64,000 nucleotides of DNA from Corynebacterium jeikeium (GCF_000738175.1 NZ_JFCH01000059.1:62001-126000); one strand, 5' to 3'. Shown: positions 15,867 through 25,640, numbered from the stretch's first letter. Notes: a model not told the origin generated them from the letters alone. Program-made: numbers and translations.

Positions 15867-17044
15867 GGATAGGAATGGTCTGCCCGTATTCCTTCGACGA
15901 ACCGGGCGGCGTGCAGATCCACGCCATCGACCTGTGCACCGAGCTGCGCAAGCGCGGCCACGAGGTCAGCCTGATCGGCCCCGGCAAATCCACTGAGGGG
16001 CTGCCGGATTTTGTGGAGCTGGGTGGCTCCAGCATTCCGATCCGCTACAACGGCTCGGTCGCGCGGCTGAGCTTCGGCCCGCGGACGAAGAAGCACTTAA
16101 AGCAGTGGATCCGCGATAACCAGTTCGACCTGCTGCATATCCACGAGCCGAACTCCCCGTCCTATTCGATGATGGCCATGGCCGTGGCGGAAGGGCCGAT
16201 CGTGGCGACGTATCACGCCTCGGCCAGCGAGTCGAAGATCCTTAAAGTGGCGCTGCCTTTCCTGCGCCCCTACTTGGAGCGCATTCACGGTGGCATCGCG
16301 GTTTCCGAGGAGGCCCGCCGTTGGCAGGTGGAGAACCTGGCAGGCGACCCGGTGCTGATCCCCAATGGCGTGGAGACCTCCGTCTACCGGAACGCTGAAC
16401 CCCTGGCCGGGCTGGGCACGCTCGAGCAGCCCCGGCCGCGTCCTCGTTTGATGTTCCTGGGCCGTTTCGAAGAACCCCGCAAGGGCCTGCAGATCCTGCT
16501 GGAGGCCATGCCGCGGATCGTCGCGGACGTGCCAGACGTGGAGCTGATCATCGCCGGTGGCGGCGACATCGACGCTCTGGTCGAGCGCGTAAGGAAGCTC
16601 GGCCTGTCCGTCTGTGTAGGGTTGGGCCCCAGCGCGAAGCCTATTGACGCCCACGTGCGCGTTCTCGGGCGCGTCAGTGACGCGGACAAGGCCAGCGCGT
16701 TGAGCGCAAGTGATGTCTACGTGGCTCCGAATACCGGCGGCGAGAGCTTCGGCATCGTCCTGGTGGAGGGAATGGCAGCCGGGGCGGCGGTGCTGGCCAG
16801 CGACATCCCGGCTTTTGAAGCCGTCGGCCAGCACGGAAAGTCCGCGCGCCTATTCCGGAATGGTTCGGCCGAGGACCTGGCGGAGAAGGCTATTGGCCTG
16901 CTACGCGACGATGAGGGTCGCGGCAGGCTCATCGCAGCCGGGGCGCAGCGGGCCGTGGATTTCGATTGGCAGACCGTTACCGACCAGGTGGAACAGGTGT
17001 ATGACACGGTGACGGTCAAGGGGCGAAAGGTGACACTGGCATGA
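15863..17044 (+). CDS. pimA: Phosphatidylinositol alpha-mannosyltransferase PimA
   Basis: A 393-residue GT4/GT-B glycosyltransferase that transfers mannose from GDP-mannose to phosphatidylinositol, the first committed step to PIMs, lipomannan and lipoarabinomannan. The N-terminus PYSFDEPGGVQIH carries the expected Gly-rich acceptor-side loop, FLGRFEEPRKGLQ begins the second domain, and GGESFGIVLVEG contains the EX7E-type nucleotide-sugar motif. The ATG overlaps the patA stop (ATGA) and its own stop overlaps the next ATG, so four genes are tightly coupled. Confidence 0.95.
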   Translation: MRIGMVCPYSFDEPGGVQIHAIDLCTELRKRGHEVSLIGPGKSTEGLPDFVELGGSSIPIRYNGSVARLSFGPRTKKHLKQWIRDNQFDLLHIHEPNSPSYSMMAMAVAEGPIVATYHASASESKILKVALPFLRPYLERIHGGIAVSEEARRWQVENLAGDPVLIPNGVETSVYRNAEPLAGLGTLEQPRPRPRLMFLGRFEEPRKGLQILLEAMPRIVADVPDVELIIAGGGDIDALVERVRKLGLSVCVGLGPSAKPIDAHVRVLGRVSDADKASALSASDVYVAPNTGGESFGIVLVEGMAAGAAVLASDIPAFEAVGQHGKSARLFRNGSAEDLAEKAIGLLRDDEGRGRLIAAGAQRAVDFDWQTVTDQVEQVYDTVTVKGRKVTLA

Positions 17045-17559
17045 TCACGATTCCCGTGTGGGTCTTCATTGTCGCGGTGGTTTTGATCCTCGCGATCGTC
17101 GCGGGCGTGTGGGCCTCCGGCATGGCCAGCCGGCTGAACCGGTTGCACATTCGCACGGACTCTGCCCGCGTGAGCTTGGAGGGGGCGCTGCACTCCCGCT
17201 CGAGCGTGGTCGCAACGCTGCAGCCGGAGCTAGGGCAGGATGTGGCGCACGTGAACCGCGTGGCGCTGCGGGCCACCGACATGGGCGCGCGCAGCGAGGC
17301 AGAGAACGAGCTGCTGAGCGAGCTGGACTCACAGGTGTGGACCAACCCGAACTTCCTGGAGGCGTCGGCGAAGGTGGACCTGGCGGCCCGCTTCTACAAC
17401 GACGCGGTCTCCGACACCTTGAGCGTGCGTTCCCGCCCGCTGGTGCGCGCCCTGCGCCTGGCCGGCCGGGCGCCGCTGCCGGAGTATTACGAAGCCCTTC
17501 TGTCCAGCCCCGCACCCAACGAAGATTCCGCCGATAACGGGGGCTTGGCGGAGGGCTAG
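17041..17559 (+). CDS. Conserved membrane protein of the PIM operon
   Basis: A 172-residue protein with one N-terminal membrane helix (residues 4-26) and a largely helical cytoplasmic part containing LNRLHIRTDSARVSLEGAL and a FLEASAKVDLAARFYNDA segment, reminiscent of LemA-like helical proteins. In M. tuberculosis the gene following pimA encodes a similar N-terminal region fused to a Nudix domain; here no Nudix box is present. It overlaps pimA by 4 bases, so it is probably cotranscribed. The function is unknown. Confidence 0.8.
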   Translation: MITIPVWVFIVAVVLILAIVAGVWASGMASRLNRLHIRTDSARVSLEGALHSRSSVVATLQPELGQDVAHVNRVALRATDMGARSEAENELLSELDSQVWTNPNFLEASAKVDLAARFYNDAVSDTLSVRSRPLVRALRLAGRAPLPEYYEALLSSPAPNEDSADNGGLAEG

Positions 17560-17567
17560 TTTTAATT

Positions 17568-17587
17568 CAATCCCGATAGTGGGATTG
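17568..17587 (+). terminator. Hairpin after the PIM operon
   Basis: CAATCCC and GGGATTG form a 7-bp stem around GATAGT, 9 bases after the stop codon of the last PIM-operon gene. No T-run follows on the plus strand, so it is a weak terminator or an mRNA 3'-end stabiliser. Confidence 0.4.
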
Positions 17588-17588
17588 G

Positions 17589-17607
17589 AAAGTAGACAGG
17601 TTAGACT
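17589..17607 (+). promoter_or_regulatory. Possible PdxR-type site and -10 for pdxS
   Basis: AAAGTAGACAGGTTAGACT contains AAAGTAGAC, close to the AAAGTGGWCTA motif I recall for the C. glutamicum MocR-type activator PdxR (three mismatches), and TAGACT, a possible -10 box about 43 bases before the pdxS start. No PdxR gene is in the window. This is a weak call. Confidence 0.25.
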
Positions 17608-17649
17608 AGAGCCGATCTAAAACTCTTCATAGATGGGAAGCTAAGCATC

Positions 17650-18552
17650 GTGACCAATAACTCTTCTGCTGCGAACACCGGCACCGCTCGCGTGAAGCGC
17701 GGCCTGGCCGACATGCTCAAGGGCGGCGTGATTATGGACGTCGTTACCCCGGAGCAGGCAAAGATCGCCGAGGATGCCGGCGCCACCGCCGTGATGGCTC
17801 TGGAGCGCGTGCCCGCCGATATTCGTGCCGAAGGTGGCGTTTCCCGCATGTCCGACCCGGACATGATCGAGGGCATCATTAATGCCGTCTCGATCCCCGT
17901 TATGGCCAAGGCCCGTATCGGCCACTTCGTCGAGGCACAGGTTCTGCAGTCCCTGGGCGTGGACTTCATTGACGAGTCCGAGGTGCTTACCCCGGCCGAC
18001 TACAAGAACCACATCGACAAGTTCGACTTCGAGGTTCCTTTCGTCTGCGGTGCTACCAACCTGGGCGAGGCGCTGCGCCGCGTGAACGAGGGCGCGGCTA
18101 TGATCCGCTCCAAGGGCGAGGCCGGCACTGGTGACGTCTCGAACGCCGTCACCCACATGCGCACCATCCGTGCGGAGATCAACCGCCTGACCTCTATGGC
18201 CGAGGACGAGCTGTACGTGGCGGCCAAGGAGCTGCAGGCTCCCTACGAGCTGGTGCGCGAGGTTGCTGCCAACGGCAAGCTGCCGGTCGTTCTGTTCACC
18301 GCCGGTGGCATCGCCACCCCGGCCGACGCTGCGATGATGATGCAGCTGGGCGCCGAGGGTGTATTCGTCGGCTCCGGCATCTTCAAGTCCGGCAACCCGG
18401 AGCAGCGCGCCCGCGCTATCGTGCAGGCCACCCAGAACTACGACGACCCGGCGACCATCGCTAAGGTTTCTCGCGGCCTGGGTGAGGCCATGGTCGGCAT
18501 CAACGTCGACGAGATCCCGCAGCCGCACCGCCTCGCGGAGCGCGGCTGGTAA
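17650..18552 (+). CDS. pdxS: Pyridoxal 5'-phosphate synthase, PdxS subunit
   Basis: A 300-residue barrel enzyme that builds PLP from ribose 5-phosphate, glyceraldehyde 3-phosphate and ammonia supplied by PdxT. Conserved catalytic segments are [10 protein letters not shown] (first imine Lys) and [10 protein letters not shown] (second Lys). The start is GTG. The stop TAA shares its last A with the ATG of tesB. The ammonia-producing partner PdxT lies one gene downstream. Confidence 0.97.
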   Translation: MTNNSSAANTGTARVKRGLADMLKGGVIMDVVTPEQAKIAEDAGATAVMALERVPADIRAEGGVSRMSDPDMIEGIINAVSIPVMAKARIGHFVEAQVLQSLGVDFIDESEVLTPADYKNHIDKFDFEVPFVCGATNLGEALRRVNEGAAMIRSKGEAGTGDVSNAVTHMRTIRAEINRLTSMAEDELYVAAKELQAPYELVREVAANGKLPVVLFTAGGIATPADAAMMMQLGAEGVFVGSGIFKSGNPEQRARAIVQATQNYDDPATIAKVSRGLGEAMVGINVDEIPQPHRLAERGW

Positions 18553-19415
18553 TGTCTCCTCACCGTCCGAAGATCCTGGATGTCCTGGATCTAGAGCGCA
18601 TCGACCGCGACATCTTCCGCGGCAGCCCGCTGCCGTCGAAGCTGGCGCGCACGTACGGCGGCCAGGTTGCCGCGCAAGCTTTGGTGGCGGCCACCCGCAC
18701 CGTCAGCGAGGATTTCGCCGTGCACTCCCTGCACGGCTACTTCGTTGGCCCGGGCAACCCTGATGCCTCGACGGTGTTCTTGGTCGACCGTGTGCGCGAC
18801 GGTCGATCCTTCGTCTCCCGTTCTGTGAAGGTAGTGCAGGACGGCAAGGCGATCTTCAGCATGCAGGCCAGCTTCCACATCCGCGACGACCACGGCCCGC
18901 AGCACTCCGACGAGATGCGCGCGGTGCCGGACCCCGAGTCCATCGCAGTGGATACCGAGTCGCTGACCCGCGTCCAGCGCCTGTTCCGCGACGAGTGGGC
19001 CGACTGGGACGTGCGCATCGTCCCGCCGGAGGACTACGAGCACAACAAGTACACTGCCTCTCAGCAGGTGGTGTGGTTCCGCACGAAGTCCAAGCTGCCG
19101 GACATCGACACCCTGCACGTCTGCACCCTGGCCTACATGTCGGACATGACCCTGTTGTCGTCCGCGCTGGTGCCACACCGACCGGCGGAGTTTCAGGAGG
19201 CCTCGCTGGACCACGCCATGTGGTTCCTGCGCCCCTTCCGTGCCGACGAGTGGCTGTTGTACGACCAGGTTTCCCCGTCCGCCCACGGCGGCCGTGCGCT
19301 GACCCACGGGCGGATCTTCAACCAGCAGGGCGACCTGGTGGCCGTGGTCACCCAGGAGGGGCTGACCCGCACCTTGCGCGACGGCGCCCAATCGGTGCCA
19401 CTGAAGGAGCAGTAG
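18552..19415 (+). CDS. tesB: Acyl-CoA thioesterase II
   Basis: A 287-residue double-hotdog thioesterase of the TesB family, which hydrolyses acyl-CoAs to free fatty acids. Typical segments are RTYGGQVAAQALVAA near the N-terminus, HSLHGYFVGPG, and the C-terminal GGRALTHGRIFNQQGDLVA. It is inserted between the two PLP synthase genes, overlapping pdxS by one base and ending 4 bases before pdxT. The same order exists in M. tuberculosis, so this is an old arrangement and not a recent insertion. Confidence 0.92.
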   Translation: MSPHRPKILDVLDLERIDRDIFRGSPLPSKLARTYGGQVAAQALVAATRTVSEDFAVHSLHGYFVGPGNPDASTVFLVDRVRDGRSFVSRSVKVVQDGKAIFSMQASFHIRDDHGPQHSDEMRAVPDPESIAVDTESLTRVQRLFRDEWADWDVRIVPPEDYEHNKYTASQQVVWFRTKSKLPDIDTLHVCTLAYMSDMTLLSSALVPHRPAEFQEASLDHAMWFLRPFRADEWLLYDQVSPSAHGGRALTHGRIFNQQGDLVAVVTQEGLTRTLRDGAQSVPLKEQ

Positions 19416-19419
19416 GCCG

Positions 19420-20007
19420 ATGATCATTGGCGTGTTGAGCGTGCAAGGCGGGTTCGTCGAGCACATGCGCAGCATCGAACGCCTGGGCCACGAGGCTCGC
19501 GCCGTTCGCCGTCCCGAGCACCTGGAGGGCCTCGACGGGCTGATCATGCCCGGCGGCGAGTCCACCACCATGTCCAAGTTGCTGGAGCTAGGCGGCATGC
19601 TGGAACCCCTGCGGACCCTGGTTGCCGACGGCCTACCCGTGTTCGGTACGTGCGCCGGGCTGATTCTGCTGGCCGATCGGGTCTTGGATACTCGTAGTGA
19701 CGCCCACAGCTTGCACGCCATGGACATCACAGTGCGGCGCAACGCCTTCGGCCGGCAGGTGGACTCCTTCGAGACCCAGCTGCCGTTCGGGGACATCGAC
19801 ACGCCCGTCGAGGCCGTTTTCATCCGCGCTCCCAAGGTGGAGGAAGTGGGCGACGGGGTAGAAGTTGTGTCCACCTTGCCGGATGGCACGGTCGTCGGCG
19901 TGCGGCAGGGGCACGTGCTGGGATGCAGCTTCCACCCGGAGCTTTCCGAGGATGACCGCGTGCACGAGTACTTCCTCGGGATGGTTAAGCAGTACGGCGT
20001 GGAATAG
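19420..20007 (+). CDS. pdxT: Pyridoxal 5'-phosphate synthase, PdxT glutaminase subunit
   Basis: A 195-residue class I glutamine amidotransferase that releases ammonia for PdxS. The catalytic triad is visible: Cys in FGTCAGLILLA, and His/Glu in SFHPELSEDD near the C-terminus; the PdxT-specific GGESTTM loop is also present. It starts 4 bases after tesB and is presumably cotranscribed with pdxS. Confidence 0.96.
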   Translation: MIIGVLSVQGGFVEHMRSIERLGHEARAVRRPEHLEGLDGLIMPGGESTTMSKLLELGGMLEPLRTLVADGLPVFGTCAGLILLADRVLDTRSDAHSLHAMDITVRRNAFGRQVDSFETQLPFGDIDTPVEAVFIRAPKVEEVGDGVEVVSTLPDGTVVGVRQGHVLGCSFHPELSEDDRVHEYFLGMVKQYGVE

Positions 20008-20091
20008 CTGCTGGATAGCTTCGGCGGTTGGGGCGTGGGGGCGTCATAAAGAAAAAGCGACGTGCGTGACGGCAGCTACACCGTGGGGGTC

Positions 20092-20097
20092 TAGTAT
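20092..20097 (+). promoter_or_regulatory. -10 box for yebC
   Basis: TAGTAT within GGTCTAGTATG, about 39 bases before the yebC start. The same 11-mer occurs at the metK promoter (63811-63821). No clear -35 box is visible. Confidence 0.4.
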
Positions 20098-20136
20098 GGA
20101 AGCGAAACAGACGAACCCGACTACCGAAAGAGGATC

Positions 20137-20892
20137 ATGGCCGGCCACTCCAAATGGGCAACTACCAAGCACAAGAAGGCTGCCAACGACGCAAAGCGTG
20201 GCAAGGAATTCGCCAAGCTGATTAAGAACATCGAAGTGGCGGCCCGTACCGGTGGTGGTGACCCCAGCGCAAACCCGACGCTGCAGGACGCGATCACCAA
20301 GGCCAAGAAGTCCTCGGTGCCCAACGACAACATCGAGCGCGCTCGCAAGCGCGGCTCCGGCGAAGAGGCCGGCGGCGCAAACTGGGAAACCGTGATGTAC
20401 GAAGGCTACGGCCCCAACGGTGTGGCTATGCTCATCGAGTGCCTGACCGATAACCGCAACCGCGCCACCACCGACGTGCGCACCGCCATGAACAAGAACG
20501 GCGGCAATATGGCGGACGCGGGCTCCGTTTCCTACCTGTTCACCCGCAAGGGCGTGGCAGTGCTGGACAAGGGCGAGAACACCGAGGACGACATCCTGCT
20601 CGCCGTGCTGGACGCCGGTGCGGAAGAAGTCAATGACATCGGCGAAAAGTTCGAGGTCGTGTGCGAATCCTCCGACATCAACGCCGTGCGCGATGCGCTG
20701 AAGGAAGCCGAGATCGACTACGACTCCATCGAGCTGGACTTCCGCGCGTCCATGGAGGTTCCGGCGGATGCCACCACCGCGAAGAAGGTGTTCAACCTGA
20801 TCGACGCGCTGGAGGATTCCGACGACGTGCAGAACGTGTTCACCAACATGAACGTGCCGGATGACGTGCTGGCGGATCTGGACAGCGAATAA
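20137..20892 (+). CDS. yebC: YebC/PmpR family protein (TACO1-like)
   Basis: A 251-residue protein with the invariant N-terminus [15 protein letters not shown] and the acidic C-terminal domain of the family. Members have been described as transcriptional regulators and, more recently, as ribosome-associated factors helping at proline stretches; which applies here cannot be told from sequence. It lies directly upstream of ruvC, the conserved order in many bacteria. The ATG has a good AAAGAGGA ribosome-binding site. Confidence 0.94.
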   Translation: MAGHSKWATTKHKKAANDAKRGKEFAKLIKNIEVAARTGGGDPSANPTLQDAITKAKKSSVPNDNIERARKRGSGEEAGGANWETVMYEGYGPNGVAMLIECLTDNRNRATTDVRTAMNKNGGNMADAGSVSYLFTRKGVAVLDKGENTEDDILLAVLDAGAEEVNDIGEKFEVVCESSDINAVRDALKEAEIDYDSIELDFRASMEVPADATTAKKVFNLIDALEDSDDVQNVFTNMNVPDDVLADLDSE

Positions 20893-20907
20893 TTAAAACA
20901 CGTGTGC

Positions 20908-20913
20908 TATTCT
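20908..20913 (+). promoter_or_regulatory. Extended -10 of ruvC
   Basis: TGC-TATTCT lies 10 bases before the ruvC ATG at 20924, predicting a leader of 3-4 bases at most. No Shine-Dalgarno precedes the ATG. Confidence 0.5.
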
Positions 20914-20923
20914 TAGCTACACG

Positions 20924-21487
20924 ATGAACACTCCACATAATTCCGCCTGGGGCAGCCCCACTGGTGGCCCGACCTCGCTGGCCGGGCTGCGCGTGATGGG
21001 GATAGACCCTGGGCTGACGCGCTGCGGACTATCCGTGGTGCAGGCGGGGAAGGGGCGCGCTGTGTACCCCGTGGCCGTGGGAGTGGTGCGCACTCCGTCG
21101 GACATGCCGGTGGAGCGGCGCCTCAACAAGCTCTTCGACGCGGTGGAGGAGTGGTTTGACGACTATCAGCCGCACGTAGTGGCGCTGGAGCGCGTGTTCG
21201 AGCGCTCCAATGTTTCCACGGTGATGAACACCGCCCACGCCTCCGGCGTGTTGATGCTGGCCGCCGCCAGGCGCGGGGTAGATGTGCACATGTACACACC
21301 CAGTGAGGTGAAGAAGTCCATCAGCGGCAACGGCCGGGCGGATAAGGCGCAGATGACGCGCATGATTACCCGTATCTTGGGGCTGAGCGAAGCACCCAAG
21401 CCGCCGGATGCGGCCGATGCGCTGGCGCTGGCCGTGTGCCATTGCTGGCGGGCGCCACTGAACCATCTAGTAAAGGGGAAACCATGA
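20924..21487 (+). CDS. ruvC: Holliday junction endonuclease RuvC
   Basis: Resolves Holliday junctions in recombinational repair. It is 187 residues, with the first catalytic Asp in [11 protein letters not shown], Glu in VALERVF, and the C-terminal acidic pair in [14 protein letters not shown]. The start is set by the promoter 10 bases upstream; a shorter start at the ATG just before GIDPGL would remove 24 residues and is possible. Its stop overlaps the ruvA ATG (ATGA). Confidence 0.94.
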   Translation: MNTPHNSAWGSPTGGPTSLAGLRVMGIDPGLTRCGLSVVQAGKGRAVYPVAVGVVRTPSDMPVERRLNKLFDAVEEWFDDYQPHVVALERVFERSNVSTVMNTAHASGVLMLAAARRGVDVHMYTPSEVKKSISGNGRADKAQMTRMITRILGLSEAPKPPDAADALALAVCHCWRAPLNHLVKGKP

Positions 21488-22116
21488 TCGCATCGCTGCG
21501 CGGAACTGTGATTGATAAGGGCCTGGACTACGTGACCATCGAGTGTGCGGGTGTGGGCTACCAGTGCACCGGCACCGCCACCACCATCGCGGAGCTGCCG
21601 CGGGGCGAGGAAGTCTTCGTGACGACCACGATGGTGGTGCGCGAGGACTCGCAGACGCTGTACGTGTTCAAGGATGCGGATGAGAAGCGCGCCTTCGCCA
21701 CCCTGCAGTCCGTCTCCGGTGTGGGCGCCCGGCTGGCGTTGGCGATCCTGTCGGTTATTAGCCCGCAGGAACTCGCCCGGGCGGTATCCAACGGCGATCA
21801 CAAGACGCTGCAGAAGGCGCCGGGCGTAGGCAAGCGCCTGGCCGAACGCATGGCTGTGGATCTGAAGGGCAAGGTGGCGGATCTGGGAGAAGTCGCGGGA
21901 TCTGGGGATTCTGGGGTCGCCGGTGCCTCCGGCGTTGCCGGGAGCCAGGCTGTGGCGGCGGACGTGCGGGAACAGGTCCTCGAAGCGCTCGTGGGGCTCG
22001 GGTTCACGGAGTCCAAGGCCGGCACCACCATTGATGCAGTATTGGCCCAGTGGTCCGCCCCGCAAGCCCCGGATGCTTCCGGGCTGCTACGCGCTTCGCT
22101 GGCGGCAATTAAATAG
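21484..22116 (+). CDS. ruvA: Holliday junction branch migration protein RuvA
   Basis: Tetrameric DNA-binding subunit that loads RuvB on Holliday junctions. From this ATG it is 210 residues and begins MIASLRGTV as RuvA proteins do. Helix-hairpin-helix segments are [12 protein letters not shown] and [13 protein letters not shown] Gly/Ala/Ser-rich flexible linker separates them from the C-terminal RuvB-binding domain. An upstream ATG 16 codons earlier lies inside ruvC and is rejected. Confidence 0.95.
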   Translation: MIASLRGTVIDKGLDYVTIECAGVGYQCTGTATTIAELPRGEEVFVTTTMVVREDSQTLYVFKDADEKRAFATLQSVSGVGARLALAILSVISPQELARAVSNGDHKTLQKAPGVGKRLAERMAVDLKGKVADLGEVAGSGDSGVAGASGVAGSQAVAADVREQVLEALVGLGFTESKAGTTIDAVLAQWSAPQAPDASGLLRASLAAIK

Positions 22117-22166
22117 GCACAGGCAAGCGCTAGTACACGGCTGAAGAATAGGGGAGACTGGAGACT

Positions 22167-23258
22167 ATGAGCGACACCGAGCGCACAGAGTTTGAACTTC
22201 CACCGGGCGTGGGGCCGGGCGCCGTACCCGGCGGTCAAGGCTTTCCCCAGAACGCGGATCTGGACCCGCAGCAATCCGCCGGGGAATCGGACATTGATAC
22301 TTCGCTGCGCCCCAAGTCACTGGATGAGTTCATCGGCCAGCCGAAGGTACGTACGCAGCTGGACCTAGTGCTGGGCGGCGCGCGTTCCCGCGGAGTAGCT
22401 CCCGACCACGTGCTGTTGGCCGGCCCTCCCGGCTTGGGCAAGACCACGATGGCCATGATCATCGCCCAGGAGCTCGGCAGTTCCCTGCGCATGACCTCCG
22501 GCCCCGCCCTGGAGCGTGCTGGCGATCTGGCCGCCATGCTCTCCAACCTGATGGAGGGCGACGTACTGTTTATCGACGAGATCCACCGCATGGCCCGCCC
22601 CGCCGAGGAGATGCTCTATATGGCGATGGAGGACTTCCGCATCGATGTGATCGTCGGCAAGGGGCCCGGTGCCACGTCCATCCCCATCGAGATCGCCCCG
22701 TTCACCCTGGTGGGCGCCACCACTCGCGCGGGCATGCTCACCGGCCCGCTGCGCGACCGCTTTGGCTTCACCGCCCAGATGGAGTTCTACGACATCGCCG
22801 ACCTGACCCGGGTGGTCACGCGCGCAGCGGGAATCTTGGGAGTTGAGATTACTGGTGACGCCGCAGCGGAGATTGCCTCCCGTTCCCGCGGAACCCCGCG
22901 TATCGCCAACCGACTGCTGCGCCGAGTGCGCGACTTCGCGGATGTAAATGCCGACGGAAAGATCACCGTCGAGGTGGCGCGTGCCGCGCTGCTGGTCTTC
23001 GACGTGGACGAATCTGGTCTGGATAGGCTCGACCGGGCGGTCATTGAAGCCCTGGTGAAGGGCCACGGCGGTGGACCTGTGGGCGTCAATACCCTTGCGC
23101 TGGCGGTAGGTGAAGAACCGTCAACGGTCGAGGAAGTCTGCGAGCCTTACCTCGTCCGAGCCGGAATGGTGAGCCGTACCCCGCGTGGGCGCGTGGCGAC
23201 GGCGGCGGCGTGGCGACACATCGGCTTAGAACCACCGGAAGGCACAATCGGGCTATAG
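22167..23258 (+). CDS. ruvB: Holliday junction branch migration ATPase RuvB
   Basis: Hexameric AAA+ motor that drives branch migration. It is 363 residues, with Walker [10 protein letters not shown], Walker B LFIDEIHR, the sensor segment LVGATTRAG and an arginine-finger region PLRDRFG. The N-terminal 45 residues before the conserved SLDEFIGQ are an unstructured extension. A GGAGAC ribosome-binding site precedes the ATG, and 50 bases separate it from ruvA. Confidence 0.97.
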   Translation: MSDTERTEFELPPGVGPGAVPGGQGFPQNADLDPQQSAGESDIDTSLRPKSLDEFIGQPKVRTQLDLVLGGARSRGVAPDHVLLAGPPGLGKTTMAMIIAQELGSSLRMTSGPALERAGDLAAMLSNLMEGDVLFIDEIHRMARPAEEMLYMAMEDFRIDVIVGKGPGATSIPIEIAPFTLVGATTRAGMLTGPLRDRFGFTAQMEFYDIADLTRVVTRAAGILGVEITGDAAAEIASRSRGTPRIANRLLRRVRDFADVNADGKITVEVARAALLVFDVDESGLDRLDRAVIEALVKGHGGGPVGVNTLALAVGEEPSTVEEVCEPYLVRAGMVSRTPRGRVATAAAWRHIGLEPPEGTIGL

Positions 23259-23303
23259 CGGGGCAAAGGGGATGTGGGAAGGCCATATGGCAAAATTGTC
23301 ACT

Positions 23304-23618
23304 ATGCCAATTGACATTATTCTCATCGTCCTTGTCCTACTTGTGTTCGTCGGCTTGCCGCTGATCCAGATCCGCAAGCAAAACAAGCGGGTTCAGGAGA
23401 TCCGGCAGTTTCAGGATCAGCTGGGTCCAGGCATGGTCGTGAAGACGACCTCCGGCATCCACGGTCGTGTGGTCCACGTGGGGGATACGACCATCGACCT
23501 GGAGATCGCAACGGGGGTTGTGACCACCTGGGAGAAGGTGTCCATCCTGGAGACCGTCGACTCTGTGGAGCCTGGCTCGCAGCAAGAGACGCAGCTGACG
23601 GAAGAAAAAGACGACTAA
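23304..23618 (+). CDS. yajC: Preprotein translocase subunit YajC
   Basis: A 104-residue protein with a single N-terminal membrane helix (residues 3-18) and a conserved cytoplasmic domain including GMVVKTTSGIHGRV. It is an accessory partner of SecDF. The ATG is chosen because it begins the hydrophobic helix; an in-frame start 10 codons upstream is possible. It is followed, after a hairpin and a spacer of 114 bases, by secD and secF. Confidence 0.9.
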   Translation: MPIDIILIVLVLLVFVGLPLIQIRKQNKRVQEIRQFQDQLGPGMVVKTTSGIHGRVVHVGDTTIDLEIATGVVTTWEKVSILETVDSVEPGSQQETQLTEEKDD

Positions 23619-23624
23619 CTAGCT

Positions 23625-23650
23625 GGTTCGGTATTCCGTTTGTCCGAACC
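23625..23650 (+). other. Inverted repeat between yajC and secD
   Basis: GGTTCGG and CCGAACC form a perfect 7-bp stem with a 12-base loop just after the yajC stop. There is no T-run, so it is a possible weak terminator or operator. TAGTAT at 23658-23663 just downstream could be a -10 box for secD. Confidence 0.4.
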
Positions 23651-23732
23651 CAAGCGTTAGTATCACGGGGTTAGATTTTTTTAGTACACCGGTCGCGCAT
23701 GCTCGCGACTGGATTGCAGGAGACTTAAAGCG

Positions 23733-25640
23733 GTGGCAAAGAAGAAAAAGAGAACTGCTGCACAGGGCGGCTTCGCGTGGCCGAAGCGGGCGCTCGCCGC
23801 ATTCGTGGTGGTCGTCCTCATCGTGCTGGGCTTGATCATGTTTACGGGAAACAAATCCTTCGAGCCCAAGCTGGGCATCGACCTGCAGGGCGGCACCCGT
23901 GTGACGTTGGTTCCGCAGGGGGATACGCCCACGCCGGACCAGCTGAGCCAGGCGCGTACAATTCTGGAAAACCGCGTGAACGGCATGGGCGTTTCCGGCG
24001 CCTCCGTGGTGTCGGACGGCAACAACCTGGTTATTACCGTGCCCGGTTCGGATGCAGGCGAGGCGCGCTCGCTGGGCAGGACCTCGCAGCTGCTGTTCCG
24101 CCCCGAAGCACAGCCGGGTCAGCCCACCAAGGACTTCCCCCAGGCATTGAAGAAGATGGCGAATCGCTGGGTGGAGAACGGAATTATCACCCCTGATTTC
24201 GCAAACGAGCGCCTTGGGCAAATGGTTAAGGCATTCCCACAGCTCGGCCTGAAGGATGCGCCGAAGGAGCTGAAGGTCTCCGCCAAGCCACCGGCGGAGC
24301 CGAAGGATTCGGTCGAGGAGCAGGAGCGCCGCGACAAGCAGGTCGAGGTGCTGGAGGCGGACCGCCAGAGCACAGACGGAAACAAGCAGCAGGCAGCCGG
24401 TGCTTTGTTGAACTGTGAAGCTAACGACCCGATGGCGGGCTCCGATGATGCAGACAAGCCGCTGGTCACCTGTAGCGAGCAGGGGCCGATGGTTCTGGGG
24501 CCTGCGCCGCTGCTGAAGGGCGAGACCGATGAGAAGAACGGTGAACGCCTGACGGGTGAGATGATCGACACGAACTCGCAGATTACCGGCGGCCTGCAGC
24601 CGAACTCTGCGCAGATGGCCATTACCTTCAAGTTCAAGACCGGCGAGCAGACCCCGGGTGGCGAAACCTGGTACGCACTTGGCCAGCAGATGATGGGTAA
24701 GCGTGTAGCCATCACCTTGGACTCCAAGGTCATCTCCGCGCCGGAGATCCAGTCGCCGACACCTCCGGGCGAAGTCTCCCAGATCACGGGTAGCTTCTCC
24801 GAGAAGGAGGCCCAGGACCTAGCTAACAACCTGCGCTACGGAGCGCTGCCGCTGAGCTTCGTCGGTGAGAACGGCGAGCCGGGCGGCACTACCACCACAA
24901 TCTCCCCGTCGTTGGGTGCTGCCTCCCTGAAGGCCGGCATCATCGCCGGTCTGGTGGGGCTGGTTCTGGTAGGCCTCTACGCACTGGCCTACTACCGCGG
25001 ACTTGGTGTTGTGGCTATCGTTTCCCTCGTCGCTGCGTTCGCTCTCGTGTACGGATTCATTGTTTTGCTGGGGCGTTGGATCGGGTACAGCCTGGATCTG
25101 GCGGGCATCGCCGGCCTGATTATCGGCCTGGGCACCACGGCCGACTCCTTCGTGATCTACTTCGAGAGGATCAAGGACGAGATCAAGAATGGTGCTACGT
25201 TCCGCTCCGCAGTGCCACGCGCCTGGCAGCGGGCTCGCAGCACGATCGTCACCGGTAACATCGTCTCCCTAATCGCCGCTGTGATCCTTTACTTCCTGGC
25301 TGTCGGCGACGTCAAGGGCTTCGCGTTCACCTTGGGTCTGACGACCGTGTTTGACCTGGTGGTGGCATTCCTGCTGACCGCGCCACTGCTGATCCTGATG
25401 TCCCGTCGACCGCACTTCGCCTCGCCGAAGCTCAACGGCCTGGGTGCGGCCTACCGCGTTGCGGAGCGCAAGTACGGGCGGAAACCCCACGAGCATGCCG
25501 TGCGGGCTAAGTCGGCCAAGAAGGCCGACAAGGCCAGCAAGGCAGAGAAGCCAGAGCAGGCTGAAGACCCGGATGATGCGCAATCTAAGGCGTCCACAAA
25601 GGCAGACACCCCGGCCACTGACGACAAGGAGGGGAAGTAA
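23733..25640 (+). CDS. secD: Protein translocase subunit SecD
   Basis: A 635-residue membrane protein that uses the proton gradient to help release secreted proteins. It has an N-terminal helix, the conserved LGIDLQGGTRVTL segment, a large extracytoplasmic domain, and five C-terminal helices with the RND-type GLIIGLGTTADSFVIYFERIKDE-region motif. The P1 domain carries a long charged insertion around residues 130-250 that contains two Cys. The C-terminus is a Lys/Ala/Glu-rich tail. The start is GTG. secF begins at the next base after the stop. Confidence 0.95.
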   Translation: MAKKKKRTAAQGGFAWPKRALAAFVVVVLIVLGLIMFTGNKSFEPKLGIDLQGGTRVTLVPQGDTPTPDQLSQARTILENRVNGMGVSGASVVSDGNNLVITVPGSDAGEARSLGRTSQLLFRPEAQPGQPTKDFPQALKKMANRWVENGIITPDFANERLGQMVKAFPQLGLKDAPKELKVSAKPPAEPKDSVEEQERRDKQVEVLEADRQSTDGNKQQAAGALLNCEANDPMAGSDDADKPLVTCSEQGPMVLGPAPLLKGETDEKNGERLTGEMIDTNSQITGGLQPNSAQMAITFKFKTGEQTPGGETWYALGQQMMGKRVAITLDSKVISAPEIQSPTPPGEVSQITGSFSEKEAQDLANNLRYGALPLSFVGENGEPGGTTTTISPSLGAASLKAGIIAGLVGLVLVGLYALAYYRGLGVVAIVSLVAAFALVYGFIVLLGRWIGYSLDLAGIAGLIIGLGTTADSFVIYFERIKDEIKNGATFRSAVPRAWQRARSTIVTGNIVSLIAAVILYFLAVGDVKGFAFTLGLTTVFDLVVAFLLTAPLLILMSRRPHFASPKLNGLGAAYRVAERKYGRKPHEHAVRAKSAKKADKASKAEKPEQAEDPDDAQSKASTKADTPATDDKEGK

